Positions 34,101 through 45,650 of a DNA stretch of 64,000 nucleotides are shown one piece after another. Made by a program: the position numbers and the translations under genes. The DNA comes from Verticillium longisporum (Eukaryota > Ascomycota > Sordariomycetes > Glomerellales > Plectosphaerellaceae), in NCBI GenBank assembly GCA_019188255.1, contig JAETXT010000006.1:2046001-2110000 (forward strand), in the 5' to 3' direction. The first letter of the stretch is position 1, and each line of letters starts with the position of its first letter. The notes under the pieces were generated by a model that made no database searches, was not told the DNA's origin, and was given only the letters and a program-made list of their open reading frames with translations.

Positions 34101-34596
34101 GTAAGGCTGCGGGCGGCCGTCTCAACTGTAGAGGGCCAGAATCCAGATAGGCCTCTAAACTATGACTGAAACTTGACTGCGGCTTCCACTTGAGGAAGAC
34201 CCCTTCACTCTGCTGATCAAGTCGCTCCAATGTACACAAACATCCATCGAGTGTTATTGCGTAGGCTGGTAGCATCAAAGGTACAGCGTGCAAGTGCCAA
34301 GAGAACGAGGCACGGATACATACGGTTACGCAAGCTCGATGTGTCAAACAAACAGCCAGCTTTGTGACTTGGAAGATGGATGTTGCTGTCCTTCATGAAC
34401 TGTAGCCTGACTGGCAAGAAACTATGGCGAAGCCACGGAACAGAGGGGGGCGTTTAGGGGCTTCTCAAGGGGATTTGAGAGCATACGTAAGGGCTGTGGA
34501 TGAACCTCTACATTATGGACGGCCAAATTTCAGATTCCTTCCTATAGTACAACTGAAAATTGACTGCCGATATCACCTGCGCAAGACTTCTTTAAT
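34101..34596. repeat. pair of strongly diverged ~110-bp direct repeats (34,101-34,208 and 34,487-34,596)
   Basis: Both copies begin GTAAGG and contain CTGAAACTTGACTGC versus CTGAAAATTGACTGC. In the plus frame they share LKLDCGFHLRKT versus LKIDCRYHLRKT. Overall identity by eye is roughly 60-65 percent. They may be two relic copies of one coding or non-coding unit. Between and around them I see no intact gene. Confidence 0.4.
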
Positions 34597-34708
34597 CTTT
34601 CCCGCCAATTGACCTTGGCTCTAACTAGATGCATCCTGACCTTAGGTGCAGCGGCCTTGACTCTTGTCAAGTTGGCTTGAATATCGGTCAACCTTCTGGT
34701 AGAGTTAG

Positions 34709-35432
34709 CTAGACCCTAACTGGATCTTGTCGCCAAGTGATTCTCACCTGCGAAGTAAGAAATTCGAGGATACTAGAAGCATCGTCAATCTCATCATGGA
34801 TGGCCACGGAAGGCCCTAGCCGGTTGAAGAACGGCCACTCGAAGCGTGGCGGGAAGAAGCCTGCATATTCCCAGTCTATGATAGCATTGATCCGCAGCGT
34901 TTCCGGGTTGACAACCACGTTCTGCTGGGACAGATCATTATGACAGAAGACGTATTCGTCTTGATCAGAGGGCCGCAGACATCAATTGTCAACGTCCGTA
35001 AGCCGCAGAGCTCGATAAGGGGGAATCACGAGACCCGATGGCCCGCCGATTTTGTTGGACCTGAGAGCCCTGAGCTTCGCAAGATGAACCTGGAGCTCTC
35101 TCCCGTACAGTGGCCTTTTGATCTTCCGCGAGCTCCGACATGCCGACGCCCTCAACGTACTCGGTGATCAAGTAGTAGGCTTCGTCATCTTGGAAGTCGC
35201 AGTACACAGTCGGCACCGGGACATCAGTGTGCGAGCGAATGAATCGCAATGACTCTGCTTCGTTCATGAGCCTCTCCTTATTCAGCCGAGGGATGTGCAG
35301 GCCTCGATAGCCGGTGCGGAACTCCCGCGGCCGCAAGCTTCTCTTCACAAAGGCGCCGTTCCGGCTGTAGTGTTTTCTCTCAAACGTGGTAGCGAAGCAT
35401 CCTCCATCTTGTTCCTCCTGCTTGGCGGTCAT
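34709..35432 (-). pseudogene. APH/protein-kinase-like phosphotransferase pseudogene
   Basis: The fungal family of aminoglycoside-phosphotransferase-fold proteins is recognisable: NEAESLRFIRSHTDVPVPTV, YYLITEYVEGVGMSEL, the catalytic loop HNDLSQQNVVVNPE and IIDWEYAGFFPPRFEWP. Two lesions break it. After TVRER the frame shifts at GAGAGAGCTC (35,093-35,102), best explained by loss of one GA/AG unit; the next frame continues LQVHLAKLRALRSNKIGGPS. Then an in-frame TGA at 34,982-34,984 precedes CLRPSDQDEYVFCHNDLSQQ. Catalytic residues are otherwise kept, so inactivation looks recent or partly due to assembly error. No target can be inferred; most fungal members are uncharacterised. Confidence 0.8.
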
Positions 35433-35845
35433 TGTGAGGGCTGAAGAGATGGGATTGGAAAGAGGGAGGTTCGAACGAATGGAGGCTGTCGGGTATTAGT
35501 GAGGAGAGCTGCCTAACAGCAAGCTGAGTCAGCGACTACAAGCAGCCAACAGACCAACGCCAACAGCCAAGACGACACCAACAAGCCAACAGGCCAGGAA
35601 ATAAACACACCAAGCCAGAGAATTACAGGCAGGGGGTCTGTGAAAGGTGTCCCTCACGCATCAAAGAGGACGATAAATCCAGACGCCTTAGGCTGGCAGG
35701 TCGGTTGGTGAGGTTGGTTGGGTTGTCACAAGTTCCTGATGTAGGTACCTACTTGAGTGGCTTGCACTGTACCTACCGCACTGAGCTTACCTAAGTCTTA
35801 GCCCCTCCGAAGTGCCCAGTCACTTACTGTCATGACTTGTCAAGT
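35433..35845. other. repeat-bearing intergenic region
   Basis: Imperfect CCAACA/CCAACG copies occur at about 35,544-35,595, followed by GTACCTAC/TTACCTAAG-type sequence common in fungal intergenic DNA. No gene is seen. Confidence 0.45.
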
Positions 35846-35910
35846 GAGGCTCCCTAAGGCTCCCTAAGGCTTCCTAAGGCTCCCAAGGCTCCCTGAGGCT
35901 CCCTGAGGCT
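35846..35910. repeat. decamer tandem repeat
   Basis: Six to seven copies of a 10-bp unit (GGCTCCCTAA / GGCTCCCTGA) stand in tandem; one copy is a base short. This is a simple minisatellite upstream of the PPxY gene. Confidence 0.8.
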
Positions 35911-36204
35911 GCCGACTTGATGGCTCCAAAAGTGTCGCTGAGGGCGTTCCTCAAGGGATCAATCCACTGAATTTGAGGCCTGCAAGACGCCCGCCCCCAC
36001 CGACTTGGCGATACCTGTGACCACAGCCATCATCACACTGGCGAACGTCTGATTTCCCGGCTGCACCTTTCTCTCATCGATCATTCAAATCCAGCCCTCA
36101 AATCACAACCGCATTGGAGCACAAACACATCGGGTTACCCTGGCCCAAATCTACCGAGCAAGGCTCTCCACCAAGTCTCCCCGGAACCGCACCACAAGCA
36201 AACC

Positions 36205-36915
36205 ATGTCCAAACGCGACCCAGACGCCCCCCCCTCCTACAACGAGGCCATCTTGTCATCCCCGTCATCTTCCTCTCCGCCCTCCCCATCCCCAACAACC
36301 GTCTCAGCGCACCTCGCCACGCTCCCCGCCCGCCTCCGTGCCCGCCGCCCCGCCCTCGACACGCACGACCAAGACCTCCTCACCCTCCTCATCCCCGACG
36401 TACAAGCCCACCTCGCCGCCCTGCACGCGGCGCCCCGTCGCGGCGCCCCACCGCCCCGCGCCGGCCAGTTGACCCTCGTGCCCGCCGCCGCGGTCCCGGC
36501 GTCGTGGCACCCGAGCGAGAAGGCCGACGGGCCGGACGAGCTCTGGCAGACGGTGCGCGTGCGGGATGGCAAGGGTGTTGTGGGTGATTCGGCGTCTGAC
36601 GACGGGGACGTTCCGGCCGCGGCGTCGGCTTCGGCGCGCGAGTTTGACGAGTGGGGGCGATGGGAGGATGATGCTGGCGAGGGCGGGGCGGCGGCGAAGA
36701 AGGGGTCGTGGTGGTGGAGGGATGAGGAGCTGGCGATTAGGCTGGCGGGGCTGCTGAGGCCTGATGGGAGGAGGGGTCCGGCGCTGGGGGGCCGGACGGG
36801 GGATGAGATGAAGGTTACGGCGGAGGAGGTTTCGTTTCGGAGGGAGAACGAAATGGGTCTCTGGGAGAGCATGAATGGGTGGGCTGTTGTGGTGAGGATC
36901 ACTGTTCGCAGGTGA
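36205..36915 (+). CDS. fungal protein with N-terminal PPxY motif, function unknown
   Basis: This is a single-exon ORF of 236 residues with a good start (AACCATGTCC). The N-terminus MSKRDPDAPPSYNEAIL carries PPSY (residues 9-12), a WW-domain ligand as used by Rsp5/NEDD4 ubiquitin ligases. Low-complexity Ser/Pro follows, then a conserved-looking segment LDTHDQDLLTLLIPDVQAHL. A middle part has SWHPSEKADGPDELWQTVRV, an acidic linker and a WGRWED/SWWWRDEELAIRLA block. The last part (VTAEEVSFRRENEMGLWESM, then NGWAVVVRITVRR) looks structured. I do not recognise a named domain. An adaptor role in ubiquitin-dependent traffic is inference from the PY motif alone. The gene is convergent with PalA/RIM20. 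Confidence 0.75.
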   Translation: MSKRDPDAPPSYNEAILSSPSSSSPPSPSPTTVSAHLATLPARLRARRPALDTHDQDLLTLLIPDVQAHLAALHAAPRRGAPPPRAGQLTLVPAAAVPASWHPSEKADGPDELWQTVRVRDGKGVVGDSASDDGDVPAAASASAREFDEWGRWEDDAGEGGAAAKKGSWWWRDEELAIRLAGLLRPDGRRGPALGGRTGDEMKVTAEEVSFRRENEMGLWESMNGWAVVVRITVRR

Positions 36916-37083
36916 CGAGTATCAACCAAAGCTTTGATGCATGTATTGTATTTCGTCTCGAGTCATCATGGATTTTTCATCATGGTTTCAATGCTCGCTT
37001 GCTTTCTTCCTGCCTTTCCATCGCCCCGCACCGCCCGCGCAACCAACTCAATGCCTTGTCCTCCTTGGAGAGCGCTTCACGTC

Positions 37084-39948
37084 CTAGCCGAAACGAATGC
37101 CCGAGTTGGGATCCCACGTCCCGCCCGAGGGCTGCCTTGGTCCCGGCGGATTCGGGGCCGGCGCAGCCGCTCCATGTCCGCCGGCGGGCCCTCCAAATCG
37201 AATATCCATGTCCGGCGTCCACATGTTCGACACGGGCGGCACTGGCTGTGGTTGCTGCGGCTCGACAGTAGAGCCTGCCCAGGACTGCACATGCGCTTCG
37301 GCGGGTGGGCTGTGGACCTGCTGGTGCTGTCGTTGCGCGTGCGTGTTGGCGGCGGGACCGGCGGTCGAGCCAAAGTACGAGTTTGCGTGTTGCTGCTGCT
37401 CGGCCTGATAGCTCGACACGGTCGGCGAAGCAACGGGTGTTCGGTTCATGCTGAGCGAGCCGAGCGGCGGCATGCTGAGTTCCCTGAACGCATTGTTAGC
37501 TCCCTCATCCCAGACATCCAGCCGAGGCAACGTACTCCTCGAGGCTCTTGGCGTCGATGCGCCGCTCCGACACCCATACTTTGACCGGGTCCCGGAAGTT
37601 CTGCCCGACGACCTTGCTGAGATCATTGTAGAACTTGCGCCCGACATCGAGGTGGTTGACAATCTCCTTGTACTTGTAATACGCATTGTCGAGTCGCTGG
37701 AGGGCTTGCTCCCGCTCGCGGTTCCCGCCGATGCTGCTCTTACGCTGGCTCTCGAATTCGCGGTTGACGCGCTCAATCTCGGTCATCATGCGTTCCTGCT
37801 CAGCGTCCTCCTTCTCGACGGCTTCGAGTTCTGGCTCGTAGAGCTTGTCCAGTCGTCTCTCGAAGAAGTCTTCAAAGAGCGCGGGCGCGATCGCCGTGGT
37901 GGGATACGTCCTTTCGAGTCGCGCCGCTTCCTTGAGAATCTCCGGCTTGATGTCATCGTTTCGACACTTGTCGCGCAGGGCTTCCACCTTTTTCCGGCGA
38001 CGAGACTCCAGACGCAGCACATCGTTGTAAGCACCGCGCAGTCGTCCTATGACCGGCTTCAGGGGCTCGGCAATGTCCATGCGTCGGCTCGAAGGGACGT
38101 GATCCATGAGAACGCGATCTGATGCGGAGAGGAGCTCAAGGAGGTCTTGCGTTTGTCCAAACTTGTCGCGCACAACCTCGTCGCTGCTGGTGCTGCTCGC
38201 AAAGTAGCCGTCAATCTCGGCAACTTGGGCCCAGAGTTGCGCGCCGCGAGGGTCGCTGCGGCTGTCTGGCCTTGTCCATCGGTCTGTGCCGAATTTGGCC
38301 CGTCGACGAGCATCCTCCTCTTCCTCCGCGGCCAGCATGGACTTGCCCTCATCAAAGACGGCGATGTCTGCTGATCGCAGTTTGTCGATATCAGAGAATG
38401 CGCGTTGAATTCGACCTATCGCGTCGGCTTGTCGGATTTCTTCGGCGTGTTGTACCAGACTTGGTGGCAAGCCAAGTGGCTTCTCAAGCGCCTGCAGGGA
38501 GCCTGGAAGGTTAATGGAGCTCAGCATCGTGTGCAGCCTTTCTGTGAGATCCTCCAGGTTCTGGATTATGTTCTGGTTCACAAGACGATCGCGGCGCTGC
38601 TCGTAGATAGTAATGGCGGCGTGAACGGCGAAGGGGACCAGCTTGGAGAACAACGCGGGACCAAACTCGGCCTGGTCACCAAAGTAATCGAAGGGGTTGG
38701 CGACCTGCGGGGGGACCGTCATCTTGGCCATGTCAGCCCGGTCGAGGAGCTTTAATTCTGGTTTGGGCGGAACCGGGTCTGCTTTCTATTAGTTGATGGC
38801 TTCCGTCAGACAAGTGCCACGACGTACCCATGTAGATCAAATCGTTATCCTTCTCCGCCCGCTTCAGGTCCTCTTCGACTTTCCTCTTCAGTCCGTTGAG
38901 GTCCTCGATGATCGTCTTGCTGACATAGCCACCGCGTGCCTCTTTCAACCCCTCGTTGACGCATTGCACGGCGTCTGTCAGCCGGGCAACCTCCTCGCCG
39001 TACTTCTTCTTTTCCAAGCAATCACACGCAGCACGGTATTGCGCCGCGCCTGCAAAGTGGTGATGCTTAGCGCTCATGTGGTGAATCCACGACGAGCTGA
39101 TCGCCTCGCTCTTCATGGCCGCATCTCCCGCCGTGCTGTAGAGATCCGACACGCGCGCCGCCAGCCTCGCGATGATGGCATCTTTGTACGTCCCGTCCAT
39201 GACGGCCTTTTTCCAGAAGCACTCCTGGCTCTGCGCCAGAAGAAGCTGAATCAGCGCCTCGAGCGTATGTGTGTCCATGTCCTCGGGCGGGTCCGACATG
39301 CGCAGCTCGGGAAGGACCTCTTTCTGCATGTACGACAGGACGCCCGCGGCCAGGTTGAAGTACGGCACGGCCTTCTTGACGCCTTCGGGGCCGCTGTTGG
39401 TCTGCGCGACGGCGAGCTGGGAGTAGAGGGCGGCGAGGTTGTAGAGGACATTCAGGAGCTCGTATTTGAGATTGTTGCGCACGACTGGTCGCTCGGTGTT
39501 GTAGCCTAGGGCAGGGTACCATGTGAATTCGGCGCCGATCTGCAGAGGAACAAGGTGGTCAACGATCAGCTTTCCTGCTCTTTACTTTCTTTGGACGACT
39601 TGGAGAGTTTGCGGCGTTCTTACATCGATCGGAAACTTTCCGCCAATCCACATGAGCTGTCCCGCATAGGTCTGAAGCTCCTTGATGCCGCTCGGGTGCG
39701 GGTCGCGCACGTTGACGGCATTGCGACGGAGGCTGTCTATCGTCTCCAGGTCCTGACGGAACATGTCTGGATGCTGGTCATATTTCGTGTTGATGTACTG
39801 TCGGATGGCGGCTGACAATGAAATGTGGTTGGATTTGCGGAAAGGCAAGGAGAGAATGTTGGAAATGCTACAACTCTGCGCGTCAGCCTACACACTTTGA
39901 ACTCGGAGGGGCAGGTTGTCCACGAGACGATGATCCGTACGTCGTCAT
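37084..39948 (-). CDS. palA: PalA/RIM20, BRO1-domain pH-signalling protein
   Basis: PalA binds ESCRT-III and the YPxL/I motifs of the transcription factor PacC/Rim101 so that it is proteolytically activated at alkaline pH. Exons are 39941-39948, 39624-39867, 38828-39539, 37536-38781 and 37084-37483, giving 869 residues. The first exon is 8 nt, and joining it gives MTTISNILSLPFRKSNHISL. The BRO1 domain (about 1-390) has KYDQHPDMFRQDLETIDSLR, LMWIGGKFPID and NLKYELLNVLYNLAALYSQL. The V-domain coiled part has NLPGSLQALEKPLGLPPSLV and LVNQNIIQNL. The C-terminus is Gln/Pro-rich, ending GTWDPNSGIRFG. The last intron is chosen with donor GTACGT (37,535) and branch GCTAAC because only this keeps EEELSMPPLGSL in frame. 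Location is endosomal and cytosolic. Confidence 0.95.
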
Positions 39949-40382
39949 GTTGGCTGAAGGGGTTGCCAAGGGGGCGCTGCTTGCGCGAGAGTGTGCGACT
40001 TGGCCAGTGAAGGTATGCAAAGAACTGTGGTCGGACAGAATTGTTGGTGGCAGTCGCAAAAGTCAGCCTCGCGAAATGTCGTGTTTGCGATGACTTCATC
40101 CGCTCAAGCTTGGCTTGGGGCGACAAAAGCTGGCGGATCGACGCAACGGCCAGGCGACAAGCGTTGGGGGCAGCTACGAACGGGAAATAGCGGGGCATGG
40201 GCGGCGGGGGTGGCTTGAGTGCACTGGAGAGGCTGTGTCGTGGCTGAAGCTTCTTCAAAGCCCATGAATAAACGATAAACGGCGTGGGAGGTGGGCTATC
40301 AGTATGAAAACAACATCATCCGTCGGTCCTGGTACGAGAATCAGACCATCATGGCCTACCTAGTTTTGCACTCTATCCCATC
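39949..40382. other. intergenic, PalA upstream
   Basis: This short region lies between the PalA start and the GH95 stop. It is the PalA promoter; nothing else is seen. Confidence 0.45.
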
Positions 40383-42679
40383 TCATGGCTGTCGGACACT
40401 ATGTTTTCCCAGCCCAGAGGCTCTTACCACAACTGCCGAACCATCAGGGAAGAAGACACGAGCTTCAGGGCATTCTAGGTTGGTTGCTTCAAGCTGAACA
40501 GTCGCCTCGATTCGACCATCTTTCCAGGCCAGACTCACCAGCCATCCGCCTTTAACCCGCACGCCCCTCAGCTCGCCAATCGACCACGCATCTGGGCAGG
40601 CCGGCAGCAAGCGTATCTCTATGCAGTCCGGCCGCGATGCTCCCCAGACGATCCGCGATTGCACTATACACTCCAGAATGCCCGCCGCTCCGCCAAAGTT
40701 TCCATCAATTTGAAACGGAGGATGATTGTCCAGCATGTTAGGCAACGTGGAACTCTTCAACAAGCTGTCCATATGAACGCCACATCCGTCGGCGTCGTGG
40801 AGTCGAGCATGCAGGTTCAGCAGCCAGGCCCTGCTCCAGCCGGTGTGCCCACCACCGTGCGCCGCTCTCCTATCGAGGACCTTCTTCGCCGCAGCTGCGA
40901 GCTCCGGTGAAGTGACGGGGCTGATGCTCTCGCCTGGGTAAAGTCCAAAGAGATGAGAGACATGTCGATGACCTGGCTCGTGCTCCTTGTAGTCCTTGAG
41001 GCCCCATTCTTGAATGAGGCCGTCGTTGTTGATCGTCAGATTAGGCAGCCTGGCCATGGCGTCTCGAACCTTGGGCACCAGTGGATTGCCCTTGTCAAGA
41101 ATGGCAGTGCTCCAAAGAAACTTCTCAAAAGCAATACGGATGATGGTCGTGTCAATGGCCGAACCCTCGGAGAGGATGCCTGTGTCGCGCGACTTGGATA
41201 CAAATGTGTTCTCTGGGGAGAGCGACGGATTGGTGAGAAGAAACTTGCCACAAGCTGACGGCATCAAGAAATCTAGCACGAAGAGGAAGCAAGCTCCGAC
41301 GAAAACCGCCGCTCGTTCGTGTAATTTGCGATCATATTGATACAGCAGCATCTCCAACACGTCGATGCAGAGCCAGACGCCTCCGAGGGGCCAGATGGTG
41401 GAGGGCATCCAGCGGTCCTGCGGGTCGGTGTCTGCCCAGATATCCGTGTTGTGATGCGCACACCATCCGCCGCAGTCGTACATTGTCCTCGCCGTCTTGG
41501 CGCCTCTGACGGCCATCCTCTCGACCAGACCCAGCATGGGCAGCGCGCAGTCGACGAGGTTGCAAGGCGCAGCCAGCCAGTAATTCATCTGCAGGTTGAT
41601 GTTGATCGTATACTTGCAGCCCCACGGTGGTGCAAATGATGGGTTCCAGATGCCCTGCAAGGTCGCTGGCAACGCCTTGTCCGAATCTCGGCTGGATGAG
41701 ATGAGGAGATATCGCCCATAGTTGTAGTACAGAGCGACAAGTCCCGGATCACGATTCTTTTCGATTCGTTCGTTCGTCGGCAGGTCATGCGCAGCGGGCC
41801 ACATGCGGAGACTCGACCGTTGAAAGAGGCTGGCATAGTCAGTCCGCTGGCGAAGCACGAGTTCATGCCAGCTCCGCTTCAGAGCCTTGTCGACGTCTTG
41901 GCGCGCAGCAGCTTCGGGGTCAGCTTTTCGATATGTCGTGTGAGCAGCAATCGCAATAGTGCAACTGAAAGCCTTCACCACGAGGGCGTTGCCAACGGCT
42001 TCGATTGATCCTCCTTCATCATTGGCGTTGCACGATATGCCTAGGACGAGCGAGAGCGGGTTGCTGTTCTTGCCACCAGGGGTTGCATTGAGGACAATGC
42101 GCCCGTTGGCGGCCTGTATGCTGTCCAGAAATTCATTTGTCTCCCACTCAATCTCGCTGACCCTGTTGAGTCTGACGACGAACCTTGTAGGCTCCGACGC
42201 AGAGAAGCGCAGGGCGACGACACTGTCGGGAGAACTTGCAATGGTTTCCCGTCGGTAGGAGACGCCTGTACACTGGTACTCGACTGTTGCTTGAGCAGTG
42301 GCCAGGTCAAGGGACCGACGGTAGCCAGTCACGTCCTGCGCCTCATGGCCGAATTCGAGTGTGCAGTTCCCGAGTGGCTCACTGTGCCGCATGCTCGCGG
42401 GTGTGGCGAAGAAGGCTTCGCGCACGAGGGCCTCGGCGGCGGCGTGCTTCTCGTCTCGGATCAGCTGGCGCAGGGTGTCGAGGTGGCGGCGCGCATCTCG
42501 GGGGTCCTATCCTGGGGCCCGCCGTACCAGACCGAGTCTTCGTTCAGCTGAAGGAGTTCGGTCGACGTTCGCCCATATACCATGCCGCCCAACCGGCCGT
42601 TGCCGACTGGCAGGGCCTCCGACCACGAGGCTGCAGGGGCATCATAGTGAAGAGTGAGGTTCGGGTCACTGTTGTCCAT
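40383..42679 (-). CDS. alpha-L-fucosidase, GH95
   Basis: GH95 enzymes remove alpha-1,2-linked L-fucose (some act on galactose) by inversion. The protein is 765 residues if one base is restored. The N-terminal block is [40 protein letters not shown] and [11 protein letters not shown]. The catalytic (alpha/alpha)6 barrel has [40 protein letters not shown] and [20 protein letters not shown], then [36 protein letters not shown] and [20 protein letters not shown]. After RTP the frame shifts at a run of five C on the coding strand (plus G 42,500-42,504). Six C would give [20 protein letters not shown]. No signal peptide is visible at the chosen start, so it may act inside the cell. It is divergent from the MFS sugar transporter. 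Confidence 0.92.
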
Positions 42680-43818
42680 GGTGCTGGAGCCGAGCCTTTC
42701 CGTCTGACAACAGGTATGGTGAGGTGCTGAGTCTGGAGCCGGTGTGACAGCTGACAGAGACTGCCAGTATGCGCTTTCCCCTGAAGAGATGGTGATTTTC
42801 GAGTCGATCTGGAATTGGCCTGTTCCAATTTGGAACTTTGGCGCGGGGTTGGTTGAACTGGGATCTATCTGGGTTGGTCTGGTGATCGAGGGTCGACTCT
42901 GGTGAACTGCTGATGGTGACTGGGTCTCGATGCAGCAGGGATCAGCAGGACGACAGATCAGTTGTGCCTAGGTTTGGAGCGATGCAACAGTCAGGTGAGC
43001 TTGGTGCTTTCGATACTGCATCTCCAGATGGACGAGCAGTCGAACATGCTCGTTGTCCCGGTTATAACGACGGATGCTGAATGGCCACTCCCCCGGACGA
43101 CCCGCCAAAGCCATCGAGGCATTCGCTCGGCCATGGCTCGTGGGGTCCCCGGGCCGCAGAGTCTCGTCGCCAATCAGTCTCGATGCCGCTCCAGATGCGA
43201 CTAGGTCTCCTGCGAGATACATCCGCAACGAATCATCATGATCGAAAGCCGCTCCACCCCCGCAGGAAAACCATGCGCCAGGGGACCTAGGCCTGTCGCT
43301 CTGGAGAGTTGGGAGAGTTATGAGGTCGGGTGGAAGCTGTGTTCACTGCAAAGCGACATGGGGTTTGTTTGGTTGGTACCATGTGCATGGTGACAATTCC
43401 CGTCGGCTCGACATGTTGGAGCCGAGCCAAAGCTGGGGTATCTCAGCCTGCCTTGCTTGAGGTAGGTTGGCCCAGGCACAGAGTTGGCTAAAGGAAGAGA
43501 GAGAAAGAGAGAGACTGGTTCGCGAGCAAAGTCAGACCCCGCTCCCCTCACGGAAGCCCAATCCCGCGTCTCGAATGGCAGGCATTGTGCAGATTGCAGT
43601 TGGCCCGGCATGTCTGCACTGCATGACAGGGTCCCGAAGCTTTTCAGACCATGAAGGTTGGGCAGGATGGATGATCCTCTACACTATATAGCAGACGGTA
43701 TGGCCTGTCTCCCCTTCAGCGTCTCTTGCCTTTCGCCGTTCTAGTCTTTGCCCTCCTAGCTACCAGAAGCTCGTTGTTTCAACCTCCTCTCTTTGAACCA
43801 CGGTTGACGTTGCCCACC
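42680..43818. promoter_or_regulatory. divergent promoter region between GH95 and MFS transporter
   Basis: This is 1.1 kb without coding sequence between two divergent genes. By eye it holds GGCTAA at 43,486-43,491 (XlnR/Xyr1-type core) and several SYGGRG-type CreA-like words, e.g. CCCCGG at 43,091 and GTGGGG at 43,140. Such short words occur by chance, so regulation by XlnR or CreA is only a suggestion. Confidence 0.3.
43685..43690 (+). promoter_or_regulatory. TATA box of the MFS transporter gene
   Basis: TATATA lies 134 nt upstream of the ATG at 43,819, followed by a CT-rich leader. The assignment is by motif and position only. Confidence 0.4.
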
Positions 43819-45650
43819 ATGGCTCCTCGCAACGAGGTCGAACGCTCCCACGTCTACCACGATGCCGTGGCTGACGCCAACAAGACTGGCGTTCAAGTCG
43901 TCGATGTTGTCGCGACCCGCATTACCGAGGACCACTTGAATGACAAGTCTCGGGAGGCTTTCACCTGGCGGTCCAAGGCTGGTTTCCGCATGGTGCTCAT
44001 CCTTCTCGTCATGGGAATGAACCAGGCTGGGTAAGTCCTCAGCCGCTGACTGGATCCTTGCCTTTGCACCGCTTGTCTGACTGAATTGTGCAGCTATGGT
44101 ATCGACTGGGGTGTCATCAGCAGTATCAACTCCAACGACATGTGGCACGAGTACTACGGATTCGGCAACTCGGGTCACATCATCGGCGTCATCAACGCTC
44201 TCATGACGATCGGTGCCACCGTCGGTGCCCCGTTCCTCTCCTTTGCCGACAGGTGGGGTCGCCGCTCGGTCAACTTTGCCGGCTGTGCCCTCACAGTCAT
44301 AGCTGCCATCATCCAGGCTATGGCGCCCAACACGGGTGTCCTGATCTTTGGCCGTTTTGTCCTTGGTTTCGGCACGGCGTGAGTAGAGACTCCTTTCCCG
44401 GCACTGCATCCTTAGCTGACACCAGAGTTCACAGACTTTGCACATCGAGTCAGTACATCGCCGAAGTCGCGCCCCCTCACATGCGTGGTCGCATTGTCGG
44501 TGTTTTTGGTGCCTGCTTCCAGGTCGGCTCCATGGCCATCATCGGCATCATGGCCGCCATCTCCGACTGGCACAGCAACTGGCAGTGGCGAACGGCCTTT
44601 TTCATCCAGGCTCTGTTCCCCGCCTTTGTGTGCTGCACCATCTTCTTCCTGTGCCCCGAGTCTCCGCGTTTCCTGGTGATGAGTGGACAGAAGGAGAAGG
44701 CGAGGAAGGTCATTGCTGACCACATGACGACTTCGGGCGACCCCAACTCGTCCTTTGTCGATCTCATGATGTACCAGATGGACGAGTCGATTGAGACATC
44801 GGCCGTCGGCTTCCGCGCCGTCTGGGACTTCCGCGTCTTCTTCACCAAGGGCGCCGGGTACCGTACCTTTATTCTGCTTGTGTACTCCATCTTCCAGTCC
44901 TGGAACGGCGGCGGCATCATCGGCCTCTACCTTTCGCCCGCCCTGGACACGATCAAGATCAACACCCAGCAGACGCAGCTCCTCATCAACCTCGGCATGG
45001 TGGCCACGTACTTTGTCTTCACCCTTTTGGTGCCTACATTATCGACATTTTCCGTCGACGAACCCTCATCTTCGCCGGCCTCATCAGCATCGTCATCGCC
45101 CAGACGTGCGTCACCATTACGAGCTGGCAATTTGAGGAGCAGGACCACCCCCGCCACCTCGCGTACCTCGTGCTGTTCTGGATGTTCAGCTTCCAGGTCT
45201 GCAGCGCGTCCTTCATCGCCACCATGCACAACCTGTACCCGGTCGAGCTCCTCTCGCTGCCGCTGCGTGCCAAGGGCATGGGTATGTCTTGCTCATCCTC
45301 TCCTCTTCGCAGCATTCTTCTGACGTTGGCAAAACACAGGTCTCTATGTTCTCTTCCAGAACTGCGCCAGCACGGTTCACAACTACGGCATCGCCGTCGG
45401 CATCGACAAGCTCAAGTACAAGATCTGGGCCGTCTACATTGTCTACAACACGCTGCAGATCATCGCCGCCTACTTTTGGTTCCCCGAGACGTCCAAGCTC
45501 AACCTCGAGGAGATTGACCACATCTTTGAGACGCCCGGCGCCAACCCCGTCAAGCTGTCGGTCAAGATTGCCGACGCCAAGCACGCGCAGTACAAGCTCG
45601 ACAGGCAGGCCGAGCAGTCGGTTGCGTACTCTTCGGGCGTCCAGGTTTAG
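43819..45650 (+). CDS. MFS sugar transporter (lactose permease/hexose-transporter type)
   Basis: Exons 43819-44030, 44094-44378, 44435-45281 and 45340-45650 encode 551 residues once one base is restored. The start has a good context (CCCACCATGG). Twelve membrane helices are expected. Sugar-porter signatures seen are DRWGRRSVNFAG, GRFVLGFGTALCTSSQYIAE, PPHMRGRIVG, PESPRFLVM and, near the end, WFPETSKLNLEEIDHIF. The frame jumps near 45,025-45,030 (CTTTTGGTGCC); one more T or G gives GAYIIDIFRRRTLIFAGLIS, the expected helix 8-9 loop. The sequence resembles fungal lactose/cellodextrin-type permeases, but the substrate is not readable. Its neighbours are GH95 (divergent) and GH1 (downstream, same strand), which points to an oligosaccharide or glucoside substrate. 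Confidence 0.9.

Noticed and set aside
35465..35480. GGTTCGAACG as a possible tRNA B box
   Set aside because: No matching A box, anticodon stem or acceptor stem could be found around it.
37484..37532. PalA last intron starting at GTTGCC (37,532)
   Set aside because: It gives the wrong phase; donor GTACGT at 37,535 keeps EEELSMPPLGSL in frame and is a better match.
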